The position numbers and the translations under genes are program-made. The notes beneath the pieces are model-generated. The model saw only the letters and a list, made by a program, of their open reading frames with translations. It did not search any database and was not told the DNA's origin. Shown piece by piece: positions 33,541-42,489 of a stretch of DNA of 55,127 bases (its first letter is position 1; every line of letters starts with the position of its first letter). Source of the stretch: Pseudomonas sp. MF4836 (GTDB lineage Bacteria; Pseudomonadota; Gammaproteobacteria; Pseudomonadales; Pseudomonadaceae). The stretch covers positions 1-55,127 of the forward strand of contig NZ_MVOL01000024.1 in assembly GCF_002018875.1 (NCBI RefSeq), in the 5' to 3' direction.

Positions 33541-34616
33541 TCCTTGATCTGCAAGCGGGCGCTGACCACTTGGCCGTCGCGGGCGGTGGAATCGGCCTGC
33601 ACTGCAAGTCCGGCCCGGGTCAGCCCCTCGCGCAGGCGCTCGAGGTCGGCGAAGGCCGGGGCGATCACGCGCAAGGTCCAGCCTTCGCCCTGTAGATAGT
33701 CGAGCCGGTCGACCCGGGCCAGGGCGCCGCCGCTGTTGCCCCAGTGTCGGGCCAGAGTGTCCAGGCGCCGCGCCAGGTCCTGTTGCGGCGCCTGGTCTTG
33801 TTGCAGTCGAGCCTGGACCTGGCGCTTGAGGTCGATGACCCGCGGCTCGTCAGGCACCCGCCGCTGCCAGGTGTCGAGGTTGGCCAGATGCAACTCGGCA
33901 CTGCGCTGCTCAAGCACCAGCCGGTGGCCGATATCCTGTGCCAGGCTGGCGCCACAGCCCAGCACCAGCAGCATGGTCAGGGCTCGCCAGGGCAGGCGGT
34001 GCTGGCTGCCGAGGGCAAATTCGCCTTGACGCAGGTCGATGGCCTGTTGCGCGCCCTCGGCCAGCAGTGGCCAGGGCGAGTCTGTGCAGCGTTGCAGGTC
34101 CTCTGGCAACAGTGCGGCCAGGGTTTGCAGTTCCTCTTCGACCAGGGCCGAGGGATGCTCCGCCGCGCCGCCCAGCAGCCAGCGATCGGCGCAGTACACG
34201 GCCCGTGGCTGCTCGCCCGGGATACAGTCGGCATCGATATGAATTCGCGTCGGCACCAGGCCTTTGTCGGCCAGTCGCGCCAACAGCGACTGCAGCCAGT
34301 CGCGGCGCAGCACCCATAGCCGGCAATGACGCCGCTGGCGCAACGGCCCCTGGGCCAGGTGCAGTGAGTCGAGGTCATCCAGCAGTTTTTCTTCCAGTGC
34401 CGAATGGATCGCCTGGCGCAGCCAGCGGCCGCTGCGGGGCGGGACGTCGATGTGGTGATGGCTGGCGGCTTCGGCGGGCAACAGCAGGAGCAGCGGCTGG
34501 CCAGCCAGAGCCTGGGCCGCCTGATCCAGGTCGCCCTGGACCACGGGGCCATAGCCGCGCCACCAGGTCAGGGGCGCGTCATCGGCCAGGGAAGAAAGAT
34601 GGAGCAAGGCGTGCAC
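33537..34616 (-). CDS. gspL: Type II secretion system protein GspL
   Basis: A 359-residue inner-membrane platform protein. The N-terminal 210 residues form the cytoplasmic actin-like domain that binds the ATPase GspE, followed by one transmembrane helix (about 222-240, L-T-M-L-L-V-L-G-C-G-A-S-L) and a periplasmic ferredoxin-like domain. Short hydrophilic His-rich and Arg-rich stretches are normal for the family. The start is GTG with GGAG upstream. It is coupled to gspM by a 4-base overlap and lies 5 bases after gspK. Confidence 0.88.
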   Translation of the reverse strand: MHALLHLSSLADDAPLTWWRGYGPVVQGDLDQAAQALAGQPLLLLLPAEAASHHHIDVPPRSGRWLRQAIHSALEEKLLDDLDSLHLAQGPLRQRRHCRLWVLRRDWLQSLLARLADKGLVPTRIHIDADCIPGEQPRAVYCADRWLLGGAAEHPSALVEEELQTLAALLPEDLQRCTDSPWPLLAEGAQQAIDLRQGEFALGSQHRLPWRALTMLLVLGCGASLAQDIGHRLVLEQRSAELHLANLDTWQRRVPDEPRVIDLKRQVQARLQQDQAPQQDLARRLDTLARHWGNSGGALARVDRLDYLQGEGWTLRVIAPAFADLERLREGLTRAGLAVQADSTARDGQVVSARLQIKE

Positions 34617-34621
34617 GGGGG

Positions 34622-35500
34622 TTACTCCGAAAGGGGGCGGTCGGGGGCGACCAGTTGGCGACGCAGCACCTGGACCTGGCCGTCGCTGGCGGTGCGCAGG
34701 TCGCTCACCAGGCGCAGGCGGCGTTCGCCCAGGGCTACATCGAGGGTCGCGCGAAAGTTGTGACTGCTGACGGCCAGCCCCGCGCCATTGACCTGGCGGC
34801 CTTGCAACTGCGGCTGATCAAGAAACGCCTGCACGCTCTTGTAGCCGTTCGCTGGACGTTGTTGCACCAGGCTGCGGGCGATGCCGCTGTCCAGGCTTTC
34901 GAGGGTGGCCAGCAGTTCGGCGCTGGCGGTATTGATGTTCAACGGCGCCTTGCCGGTGGTCGCGACCCAGGGTTGCAGGCGCTGCCAGCCCGCCGCGTCC
35001 AGCGCCGGCAGGCGCCGCAACTCGCTGCTGTCGGCAAAGGGCTGGAGTTTGTGGTCGTAGCCCAGGGGCGCGGGCAGGTTCGCCGGGTCATGGGGCGTCA
35101 GGCCGAGCTGGACCAGCAGGCGCTGGTAACGGGCACGATTCAGGTCGTCGTCGCGATTGCGCAGGCGATCGAGGTTGAAGCGCGCGCCCAGGTCTTCGAG
35201 GCGGATGCGGATGCGCCCGTCCTCGATCTCGAATTCGCCGGCGCTCTTGGCCCAGTGCTGGCCCAGATGCACCCGGAGCTTGCCGTCTTCAGTGCCCAGG
35301 TCGCGACGCAATTGCTCGCGGGCCCAGGTCTCGCCGCTCAGGGCCAACTGCCAGAGTTGCTGTTGTTGCAACTGGTTGGCGCTGCTGGCCACGCTCAGGC
35401 GCTGGCGGGCGAGCATGTCGCTGATGATCAGGGTCACCAGGGCGGTGATCAGCAATACGCTGATCAGCGCCACGCCCCGTTGCCGGCGCGGGCTATGCAC
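34622..35500 (-). CDS. gspK: Type II secretion minor pseudopilin GspK
   Basis: A 292-residue minor pseudopilin. The prepilin site is R-R-Q-R-G, followed by V-A-L-I-S-V-L-L-I; position 5 is Ser rather than Glu, which is normal for GspK. A large periplasmic globular domain follows, with the helical insertion expected of GspK tip proteins (it caps the pseudopilus with GspI and GspJ). It overlaps gspJ by 8 bases and is followed by gspL. Confidence 0.9.
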   Translation of the reverse strand: MHSPRRQRGVALISVLLITALVTLIISDMLARQRLSVASSANQLQQQQLWQLALSGETWAREQLRRDLGTEDGKLRVHLGQHWAKSAGEFEIEDGRIRIRLEDLGARFNLDRLRNRDDDLNRARYQRLLVQLGLTPHDPANLPAPLGYDHKLQPFADSSELRRLPALDAAGWQRLQPWVATTGKAPLNINTASAELLATLESLDSGIARSLVQQRPANGYKSVQAFLDQPQLQGRQVNGAGLAVSSHNFRATLDVALGERRLRLVSDLRTASDGQVQVLRRQLVAPDRPLSE

Positions 35501-36092
35501 CGGCGTTGCCCTGGAAGCCCGGAAGCAGGATGACCCGGCGCATATCCGGGTAGCCGGGGGCGTCGAGTTCGATCTCTATCGCCTGCGGCAGGCTCAGCGG
35601 CAGGCCCAGGGCCGGCCAGGCCGAGTGCGCGGCACCGCTGGCATCGATGTAGCGCAGATGCTTGAGCTGCACGCCGTCGAGCAGGCGCTGCTGGCGCACC
35701 TCCCCGGGCCGTGGTGCTTGCCCGGTAGGGCTGTGGTAGTCGCGCAGCCACTGGCCATTTTCCCAGCGATGGCTGACTTGCAGCACATCGCTGCGGGCCT
35801 GGTCCAGCGGGTTGCTCCAGCCACCCCGAACCAGGCGCAGGTTGTCGGCGCGACCGATCAGCGCCTGGCGGCGGCTGAGGTCATCGTCGAGCGGATGGAC
35901 GATGGCTTGCGTCAGGTCGCGCTCGAAGATCCCCAGGGCCCGTTGCAGGCTGCGCAATTGCTGTTCGTGCTGCTCGATGCGCCGCTCACTGTGCAGCACC
36001 CGCTCCAGCAGTTGGTAACAGGCCAGGCCCAGCAGGCTGAACAGGGCCATGGCGATCAGGACTTCGAGCAGGGTAAAGCCGCGCTGATTCAT
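35493..36092 (-). CDS. gspJ: Type II secretion minor pseudopilin GspJ
   Basis: A 199-residue minor pseudopilin with a prepilin leader (N-Q-R-G) and F-T-L-L-E-V-L-I-A-M-A-L-F, including Glu5. The mature globular domain contains R-x-x-x-F-E-R-D-L-T-Q-A, typical of GspJ. ATG 36092 overlaps the gspI stop (ATGA). It forms the tip complex with GspI and GspK; an upstream in-frame extension runs into gspI and is rejected. Confidence 0.9.
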   Translation of the reverse strand: MNQRGFTLLEVLIAMALFSLLGLACYQLLERVLHSERRIEQHEQQLRSLQRALGIFERDLTQAIVHPLDDDLSRRQALIGRADNLRLVRGGWSNPLDQARSDVLQVSHRWENGQWLRDYHSPTGQAPRPGEVRQQRLLDGVQLKHLRYIDASGAAHSAWPALGLPLSLPQAIEIELDAPGYPDMRRVILLPGFQGNAGA

Positions 36093-36457
36093 GGCCGTGC
36101 CTCGATAAACCCGCTGAGCAGGGCCCGGCGCACGGGCTTGGAGCCGACCACCGACACTTCCAGGCTGACCTTGCGCAAGCTCGGGTCCGGCGCGCTGGCC
36201 ACCCGGCTGTCGAGCAGCCATTGGCGGCCGCCGAAGTCCAGCCGATCCTGCTCCTGGCCGGTGGCGAGCGAGCGCATGCCGGCGCGCAGCTCATTCATCC
36301 GGTTGTCCGCCAGCCAATGGGCCAGGCTGCGTTCGGCAAGGCCGGCACTGTTGCCGGCGATGTGCTGGGCAGCGCTGTAGAGGGCCACCGACAGGGTGGC
36401 GAAAATGCTCAGGGCGACCATCACTTCCAGCAAGGTAAACCCTTCACAGCGTTTCAA
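36089..36457 (-). CDS. gspI: Type II secretion minor pseudopilin GspI
   Basis: A 122-residue minor pseudopilin with leader K-R-C-E-G and F-T-L-L-E-V-M-V-A-L-S-I-F (Glu5 present), and the expected L-A-D-N-R motif in the mature domain. The first usable start before the leader is TTG at 36457, inside the end of gspH; no ATG lies upstream in frame before the previous stop. This rare start should keep expression low and coupled to gspH. Confidence 0.85.
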   Translation of the reverse strand: MKRCEGFTLLEVMVALSIFATLSVALYSAAQHIAGNSAGLAERSLAHWLADNRMNELRAGMRSLATGQEQDRLDFGGRQWLLDSRVASAPDPSLRKVSLEVSVVGSKPVRRALLSGFIEARP

Positions 36458-36926
36458 TGCGCACCTCTTCCAGGCCGTCGCTGTGCAGCGAGAGCACCGG
36501 GGTCAGGCGCTGTTCCAGGCGCAGGGTGAAAGGTGAGATTTCATCGTTGGACAGCACCAGCAACTGCGGCACTGTTCCGCTGGGCGCAGAGGCGGGATCG
36601 AGCAGCTCGACCTCCACTTGCAGTTGCAGGCGGAGGTCGGCCGGCAGCTGTTGCTCGCGGTACTGCAAGGCGGGCTGCCAGCGGCCGTCGTTGGCACGCA
36701 GCAGCACCGAGTAGCGGTCTTCGTCCAGGCGCAGCCCGTAGTCGCGGTGGTTGAGCAGGGCATCGGCGCGCAGCAGCCCGATCAGGCTGCGCAGGCGCTC
36801 GGCTTCGCGCCGTGCCTGCTGGCCGCTGTCGACCTGGGCCAGCCCGGTAAGGCCGGCCAGCAGGCCGACGATCAGGATCACCACCAGCACCTCGAGCAGG
36901 GTGAAGCCCCGGGCTGCGCGTTGCAC
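36444..36926 (-). CDS. gspH: Type II secretion minor pseudopilin GspH
   Basis: A 160-residue minor pseudopilin with leader R-A-A-R-G and F-T-L-L-E-V-L-V-V-I-L-I-V-G-L. The mature part has the GspH pattern (A-E-R-L-R-S-L-I-G-L-L-R-A-D-A-L-L-N, D-Y-G-L-R-L). The start is GTG directly behind the gspG stop, and the 3' end overlaps gspI by 14 bases. Confidence 0.88.
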   Translation of the reverse strand: MQRAARGFTLLEVLVVILIVGLLAGLTGLAQVDSGQQARREAERLRSLIGLLRADALLNHRDYGLRLDEDRYSVLLRANDGRWQPALQYREQQLPADLRLQLQVEVELLDPASAPSGTVPQLLVLSNDEISPFTLRLEQRLTPVLSLHSDGLEEVRIETL

Positions 36927-36927
36927 G

Positions 36928-37362
36928 TCAGAGGTCCCAGTTGCCGATGTCAGCGTTCAGGCCTTCGCCACCGGCACGGCCGTCGGCACCGAAGGAGAAC
37001 AGGTCATAGGCATTCGCCCGGCTGCCCGGGGCCAGGTACTGGTAGGGGTTGCCCCAGGGGTCGACCGGCAGGCGCTTGAGGTAGCCGTCGGCATTCCAGT
37101 TGCGTGCTGGCGGGGTGCCCGAGGGTTTGCTGACCAGCGCTTCGAGGCCTTGCTGGGTGCTGGGGTAGTTGTGGTTGTCGAGCTTGTAGATGTCCAGGGC
37201 CATGGCGATGGCCTTGATGTCGCTCTGCGCCGCGGTGGCCTTGGCCTGGTCCGGGCGGCTCATGATCTGCGGCACCACCAGGGCGGCGAGGACCCCGAGG
37301 ATCACCACCACCACCATGATTTCGATCAGGGTAAAACCCCGTTGCTTGTGTCGCTTGTGCAT
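36928..37362 (-). CDS. gspG: Type II secretion major pseudopilin GspG
   Basis: A 144-residue major pseudopilin: basic leader ending K-Q-R-G, F-T-L-I-E-I-M-V-V-V-V-I-L-G (Glu5), then the GspG C-terminal block with D-P-W-G-N-P-Y-Q-Y, Y-D-L-F-S-F-G-A-D-G and G-N-W, which binds calcium in the family. It is cleaved and methylated by the prepilin peptidase (PilD/GspO, not encoded here) and polymerises into the pseudopilus. It follows gspF after 15 bases. Confidence 0.95.
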   Translation of the reverse strand: MHKRHKQRGFTLIEIMVVVVILGVLAALVVPQIMSRPDQAKATAAQSDIKAIAMALDIYKLDNHNYPSTQQGLEALVSKPSGTPPARNWNADGYLKRLPVDPWGNPYQYLAPGSRANAYDLFSFGADGRAGGEGLNADIGNWDL

Positions 37363-37377
37363 GCGCGTTCCTGTGTA

Positions 37378-38595
37378 TCAGGTGATGAGTTGGTTGAGGC
37401 TGAGGATCGGCATCAGGATCGCCAGCACGATCAGCAGCACGCTGGCGCCCATGAACACCAGCATCACCGGCTCGAACAGGCCCACCAGCATGGCAATGCG
37501 GTTGGCCAGCTGCGCTTCCTGCTGGTGCGCGGCGCGGTCGAGCATGGCGTCCAGCTCGCCGGAGCGTTCGCCGCTGGCGATCATGTACAGCATCATCGGC
37601 GGGAAATGGCCGCTGTGTTCCAGGGCTCGAGTCAGGCCGCTACCTTCGCGCACGGCTTGGGCCACGTCTTTCAGACAGGTACGAATCTGCTGGTTGGCCA
37701 CCACTTCGGCGGCGATCTCCAGGGCGTCCACCAGGGGCACGCCGCTGCGTCCGAGAATCGCCAGGGTGCTGACAAAACGCGTGCAGTTGCTGGCGCGGAT
37801 CACCCGGCCGATCAATGGCAGGCGCAGTTGCACCTGGTGCCAGCGCAGGCGCGCTGCCGGTTTTTGCAGGGCCAGGCGCGCCAAGCCAAGCCCGCCGGCC
37901 AGCACCAGCAACATCAACAGGCCGTAGTCGCGCAGCACGCCGCTGGCAGCGATCAGGCCCCGGGTCAGCACCGGCAGTTGCTGGCCGCTGTCGATAAACA
38001 CCTTGACCACGTCCGGCACCACGAACCCCAGGAGGAAACCGACGATGCTGAACGCCGCCACCATCAGGATGCTCGGGTACAGCATGGCCAGCTGGATCTG
38101 CTGCTGCGCGGCCTGGCGCGCCTCGGTGTAGTCGGCCAGTTGCAACAGCACCTGGCCCAGGTGCCCGGCGCGCTCGCCGGCGGCCACCGTGGCCCGGTAC
38201 AGCGCCGGGAACGCCCGGGGGAATTCGCCCATGGCGCGGGCCAGGCTGTGGCCTTCGAGGACCCGCGCGCGAATCGCCAGGACCATGCTCTGCTGGGCGC
38301 TTTTTTCGCACTGGGCGGCCACGGCGGCCAGCACTTCTTCCAGTGGCAGGGAGGCTTGCACCAGGGTTGCGAACTGGCGCGTCAGCAAGGCCAGTTGCGC
38401 CGGGCTCAGGCTGCGCCGGGAGGCTGCCGTCGAGCCCGGGCCGCGCTCCTGGTTGCCGCGCGCCGGCTTGATCTGCAGCGGGATCAGGTTGCGTTCGCGC
38501 AGCAACTGGCGAGCCTGGCGCAGGCTCTCGGCCTCCTGCACGCCGCGGGTCTTGCGCCCGGCATTGCACATGGCGAGGTATTCGAAGGCGGCCAT
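37378..38595 (-). CDS. gspF: Type II secretion inner-membrane platform protein GspF
   Basis: A 405-residue polytopic inner-membrane protein with two T2SSF domains (about 70-195 and 270-395) and three transmembrane segments (near 170, 220 and 375). Signature elements are L-A-L-L-T-R-Q-F-A-T-L and A-S-G-E-R-S-G-E-L. ATG 38595 (M-A-A-F-E-Y), 2 bases past the gspE stop, is chosen over a TTG 6 bases further upstream. Confidence 0.93.
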   Translation of the reverse strand: MAAFEYLAMCNAGRKTRGVQEAESLRQARQLLRERNLIPLQIKPARGNQERGPGSTAASRRSLSPAQLALLTRQFATLVQASLPLEEVLAAVAAQCEKSAQQSMVLAIRARVLEGHSLARAMGEFPRAFPALYRATVAAGERAGHLGQVLLQLADYTEARQAAQQQIQLAMLYPSILMVAAFSIVGFLLGFVVPDVVKVFIDSGQQLPVLTRGLIAASGVLRDYGLLMLLVLAGGLGLARLALQKPAARLRWHQVQLRLPLIGRVIRASNCTRFVSTLAILGRSGVPLVDALEIAAEVVANQQIRTCLKDVAQAVREGSGLTRALEHSGHFPPMMLYMIASGERSGELDAMLDRAAHQQEAQLANRIAMLVGLFEPVMLVFMGASVLLIVLAILMPILSLNQLIT

Positions 38596-38597
38596 GG

Positions 38598-40070
38598 TCA
38601 ATCCTCTTGGGTCACGCGCAGCAGTTCTTCAAGGCTGGTGCTGCCTTGCAGCACCTTGTCGCGGCCATCGGCGAACAGGCTTGGGCCATGGGCGCGGGCG
38701 TGGCGGCTGAGTTCGGCTTCGCCGGCGCCCTGGTGCACCAGTTGGCGCAGCTCTTCGTCGAACAGCACCAATTCGTAGATGCCCTGGCGTCCGCGATAGC
38801 CGCTGTGCTGGCAGCCGGCGCAGCCGGGGGCGTGATACAGCAGGGGCGGGGCCGCAGGGTCCAGCTCCAGGCGCGCACAGGCGCTGGCGTCGGCCGGGGT
38901 CGCGACTTTGCATTCGACGCACAGCACTCGCACCAGGCGCTGGGCCAGCACCCCGAGCAGGGAAGTGCAGAGCAGGAACGGCTCGACGCCCATGTCCACC
39001 AGGCGCGTCACCGCGCCCACCGCGCTGTTGGTGTGCAGGGTCGACAGCACCAGGTGCCCGGTGAGGGAGGCCTGTACGGCGATTTCCGCGGTCTCTCGGT
39101 CGCGGATTTCGCCGACCATCACCACGTCCGGGTCCTGGCGCAAAATCGCCCGCAGGCCACGGGCGAAGGTCATGTCGACCTTGGTGTTGACCTGGGTCTG
39201 GCCGATGCCCGGCAGGTGGTACTCCACCGGGTCTTCGATGGTCAGGATATTGCGCGACAAGGTGTTGAGGCTGGCCAGGCCGGCGTACAGCGTGGTGGTC
39301 TTGCCCGAGCCGGTGGGCCCGGTCACCAGCAGGATGCCGTGGGGCCGCGACAGTGCGCCTTCCAGGCGTCGGCGGCTGGCATCGGCCATGCCCAGGCGCC
39401 CGAGGTCGAGGCGCCCGGCCTGTTTATCCAGCAAGCGCATCACCACCCGTTCGCCATAGGCCGAGGGCAGGGTCGAGACCCGCACATCGACTTCATGGCC
39501 ACCGATCCGCAGGGCGATCCGGCCGTCCTGGGGGATGCGTTTTTCGGCGATGTCCAGGCGCGCCATGACCTTGATCCGCGACACCAGCAGCCCCGCCAGT
39601 TCGCGCCGTGGGCGCAGTACTTCACGCAGCAGGCCATCGACCCGCAGGCGCACCGACAGGTGTTGCTCGAAGGTTTCCAGGTGGATGTCCGAGGCCTTGG
39701 CCTTGACCGCCTCGCCGAGGATGGCGTTGATCAGGCGGATGATCGGCGCATCGTCTTCCTGCTCCAGCAGGTCGGTGGTTTGCGGCAGGTGTTCGGCCAG
39801 GCTGGCGAGGTCGTCCTGGTCGGCGATCTGGTCGCCCAGGCCCTCGGCCATTTGCATCGCATCGTCCTGGCCATCGCGGTAGTGCTCGGCCAGGCGCAGG
39901 GCGAAGGCCTCGGCGCCGAGTACCTGGCTGTGCGGCGGCGCGCCATGGCGTCGACGCACTTCAGCCAGCACCGCCAGCGGGGTGTCGCTGCGGCACAGCA
40001 GTTGGCCGGCCTCCAGCAGCACGCCGTGGCGCCGGGCAAAACTGAAGGGCAGGCGTGGGGCCTGGGTCAT
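38598..40070 (-). CDS. gspE: Type II secretion ATPase GspE
   Basis: A 490-residue cytoplasmic ATPase that powers pseudopilus assembly. It has an N1 domain (1-110), Walker A G-P-T-G-S-G-K-T at 251-258, Asp box near 278-282, Walker B with V-V-M-V-G-E-I-R-D near 316-324, His box near 340, and the tetracysteine zinc motif (C-V-E-C and C-A-G-C). All catalytic parts look intact. Start ATG overlaps the gspD stop (ATGA). It contacts GspL and GspF at the inner membrane. Confidence 0.95.
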   Translation of the reverse strand: MTQAPRLPFSFARRHGVLLEAGQLLCRSDTPLAVLAEVRRRHGAPPHSQVLGAEAFALRLAEHYRDGQDDAMQMAEGLGDQIADQDDLASLAEHLPQTTDLLEQEDDAPIIRLINAILGEAVKAKASDIHLETFEQHLSVRLRVDGLLREVLRPRRELAGLLVSRIKVMARLDIAEKRIPQDGRIALRIGGHEVDVRVSTLPSAYGERVVMRLLDKQAGRLDLGRLGMADASRRRLEGALSRPHGILLVTGPTGSGKTTTLYAGLASLNTLSRNILTIEDPVEYHLPGIGQTQVNTKVDMTFARGLRAILRQDPDVVMVGEIRDRETAEIAVQASLTGHLVLSTLHTNSAVGAVTRLVDMGVEPFLLCTSLLGVLAQRLVRVLCVECKVATPADASACARLELDPAAPPLLYHAPGCAGCQHSGYRGRQGIYELVLFDEELRQLVHQGAGEAELSRHARAHGPSLFADGRDKVLQGSTSLEELLRVTQED

Positions 40071-41974
40071 CGTTGCGGCTCGCTGCGCATGTCGATCACG
40101 GTGCCTTGCGGGGCGGCCTCGAACATCTGCCGTGGGTCATTGGGCAGGCGCAGGCTGTTGGTGCTGCCGTCCAGGGCCCGCAGTTGGCGCAGGTTCTCGT
40201 ACTTGCGCTGGCCGAGGTGGGTGTTGTCATTGCTGGTGCGCAGCAGGGTCGGACGCAGGAACACCATCAGGTTGGTTTTTTCAGTGACCTCGCGGCTGCT
40301 GCTGAACAGCCGGCCAATCAGCGGGATGCTGCCCAGTACCGGAACCTTGCTGACCTGGGTCTTGACGTTGTCCTTGATCAGGCCGCCGAGCACGATGATC
40401 TGCCCATCGTCGGCGAGGATGGTGCTTTTCACCGAGCGCTTGTTGGTGATCACGTCACTGGTGCTGATGCCGGCGGGGGCGGCGGCCAGCTCGGAGCTTT
40501 CCTGCTCGACCTGCAGGCGCAGGGTGTTGCCCTCGTTGATATGGGGCGTGACCTTGAGGGTGATGCCCACGTCCTTGCGCTCCACGGTGGTGAAAGGGTT
40601 ACTCGCGCCAGCGCTGTCGGTGGTGTAGGAGCCGGTCTGGAATGGCACGTTCTGCCCCACTAGGATCTCCGCGGCTTCGTTGTCCAGGGTCAGCAGGCTG
40701 GGGGTGGACAGCAGGTTGTTGTTGGAGTCGCTGGACAGCGCGGTGACCAGGGCGCCGAAGTTGCGGCTGCCCAGGCCGATGATCGCGCCATCGGGCAGGG
40801 GCGGGCGCTTGTCGCCTTCGAGGTTGCCCAGCAGGCTGCCGATGGCCAGGCCGCTGGCGGGGAAGTTGGTGCCGCCGGTGACGTTGCCGGCATGTGCGGC
40901 CCACTGCACGCCGAGGGCCTCGCTGATGTCGCCGCTGACTTCGACGATGGCCGCTTCCACCAGGACTTGAGCGCGCGGGCGGTCGAGCTCGGCGATGACT
41001 TTGTCGAGCATGTTCAGTTGCGCCGGCTCCGCCATCAGCACCAGGGCGTTCTGACTCTGGTCGGCGCTGACCAGGATCGATTTGCCCTGGGTGCCGCCGT
41101 CCTTGCCGCCACGGCCGCCTTCGATGCGCTTGCCGACGTCATTGAGCAGCTCGGCCAGTTTCGTCGCATCGCTGTGGCGCAGGCGCACCACGCGGGTGCC
41201 ATCGTCAGCGTTGCCGGCGACGTCCAGGGTCTTGGCCAGGCGTTCCATCTGCTGGCGAGCGGGCAGCGGGCCGATCAGGATCAGGCGGTTGCTGCGGGCG
41301 TCGCCAATGGCCTTGGCGGTGTTATTGCCGCTGTTGTTCTGCGCCACGCTTTCGCTCAGGACCTTGGCCACGTCGACTGCCCAGGCGTGTTTCAGGTTGA
41401 GGGTGGTCACCGCCTTGTGCCCGGCGGCGTCGAGGTCACGCACTACCTGGCGGATGCGCTCGACGTTGTTGGCGCTGTCGGTGATGACCAGGGCATTGGA
41501 GCTGGCCGAGGGCGCCAGATACGCGTCTGGCGCCACCAGCGGCCGGACCACGGTCGCCACTTCACTGGCGGTGGCGTTGTACAGCGGCAGCACCTGGGTG
41601 ATGAACATATCGCCGACCGCGATTTTGCTGCCGACGGCCTTGGTCTTGGCTTCGCTGACCGGCACGATCAACACCCGGTCGCCCTGGTCGAGGGCGGCAA
41701 ACCCCTGGCTGCGCAGCACGGTGAGGAACAGCGAGTAGATGCCCTCGCGGTCCATGGCCGAGGCCGACTGTACCGTGACCTTGCCGCTCATGCGCGGGTC
41801 CAGGACCATGGTCTTGCCGGTGATTTCGCCGACTTCGCTGACCAGGTCCTGCAGCTCGGCGTCCTTCATGTTCAAGGTCCACTGGCGCTTGGCCTCGGCG
41901 GCGGCCAGAGTCGGCAAGGGTGAAAGCAGGGTGCCGAGCATCAGCACGGCACCGGTGATCTGGGACAGTTTCAT
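40067..41974 (-). CDS. gspD: Type II secretion outer-membrane secretin GspD
   Basis: A 635-residue secretin with signal peptide (cleavage near residue 25, L-P-T-L-A-A-A). N0 (about 30-110) and N1-N3 KH-like repeats (about 125-345) are followed by the C-terminal secretin domain with V-P-x-L-G-S-I-P-L-I-G-R-L-F and the V-F-L-R-P-T signature. There is no obvious C-terminal S-domain for a pilotin, and no gspS in the operon. ATG 41974 overlaps the gspC stop by 4 bases. Confidence 0.94.
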   Translation of the reverse strand: MKLSQITGAVLMLGTLLSPLPTLAAAEAKRQWTLNMKDAELQDLVSEVGEITGKTMVLDPRMSGKVTVQSASAMDREGIYSLFLTVLRSQGFAALDQGDRVLIVPVSEAKTKAVGSKIAVGDMFITQVLPLYNATASEVATVVRPLVAPDAYLAPSASSNALVITDSANNVERIRQVVRDLDAAGHKAVTTLNLKHAWAVDVAKVLSESVAQNNSGNNTAKAIGDARSNRLILIGPLPARQQMERLAKTLDVAGNADDGTRVVRLRHSDATKLAELLNDVGKRIEGGRGGKDGGTQGKSILVSADQSQNALVLMAEPAQLNMLDKVIAELDRPRAQVLVEAAIVEVSGDISEALGVQWAAHAGNVTGGTNFPASGLAIGSLLGNLEGDKRPPLPDGAIIGLGSRNFGALVTALSSDSNNNLLSTPSLLTLDNEAAEILVGQNVPFQTGSYTTDSAGASNPFTTVERKDVGITLKVTPHINEGNTLRLQVEQESSELAAAPAGISTSDVITNKRSVKSTILADDGQIIVLGGLIKDNVKTQVSKVPVLGSIPLIGRLFSSSREVTEKTNLMVFLRPTLLRTSNDNTHLGQRKYENLRQLRALDGSTNSLRLPNDPRQMFEAAPQGTVIDMRSEPQR

Positions 41975-42489
41975 GGTTGTATCTCTGCAAGGGGGGGTAA
42001 AGCGGGCTCTGCTGTGGGGGTCAGCAGGCGCGCGGAATGACTGGGAAAAGCAAGGGTTTGCAGGCGACCGCCCTGGAGCACCACGACGTGGTCCGGGCTG
42101 ATCGCGCTGAGGCTGGCGCCGCCGGGCAGGCGGTCGCCGATGCTGTAGAACGCGGCGCCACCAGGGGCGCGGATCAGCGCCCGCGAATCTTCGCTGCGCG
42201 GTGCGGCAAGGCTGGCCAGCAGCGTCAGCGGCACGGCGTAGGCGCTGGCCTGGGTCTCGGGCGGGACGGCGCCGAACAGGCTGGCGATGCCGTTCGGGTC
42301 CAGCGCTGGCAGCGGCTGGGCGGTCGGTGCCGGGGCCGCGTCGCCGGCGGTCTGCGCGGGCAACTGCTGGATGAAGTCCCAACTGCCCAGGGCAAGCCAG
42401 GCACACAATGCACAGGCGCTGGCGGGCAGCAGGCCTTGGCTCAGTGGCAGCCGGGCCAGCAGGGCATGCACCGCGTTGAGGCTGATCAA
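41971..42489 (-). CDS. gspC: Type II secretion protein GspC (short, TTG start)
   Basis: A 172-residue bitopic protein: transmembrane helix near residues 18-35 (L-L-P-A-S-A-C-A-L-C-A-W-L-A-L), a Pro/Ala-rich linker, then the homology region with I-A-S-L-F-G and A-F-Y-S-I-G-D-R-L-P-G-G-A-S-L, which contacts GspD N0. There is no PDZ domain, so it is shorter than most GspC (about 270). The likely start is TTG at 42489, overlapping the cytochrome gene's stop; a GTG at 42471 is also possible. The frame is open further upstream, but that overlaps the cytochrome gene. Confidence 0.82.
   Translation of the reverse strand: MISLNAVHALLARLPLSQGLLPASACALCAWLALGSWDFIQQLPAQTAGDAAPAPTAQPLPALDPNGIASLFGAVPPETQASAYAVPLTLLASLAAPRSEDSRALIRAPGGAAFYSIGDRLPGGASLSAISPDHVVVLQGGRLQTLAFPSHSARLLTPTAEPALPPLAEIQP

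Noticed and set aside
38607..40628. Long plus-strand frame opposite gspE and gspD
   Set aside because: The minus-strand genes have unambiguous family motifs, and the antisense product is low-complexity Gly/Gln/Ala without any recognisable fold.
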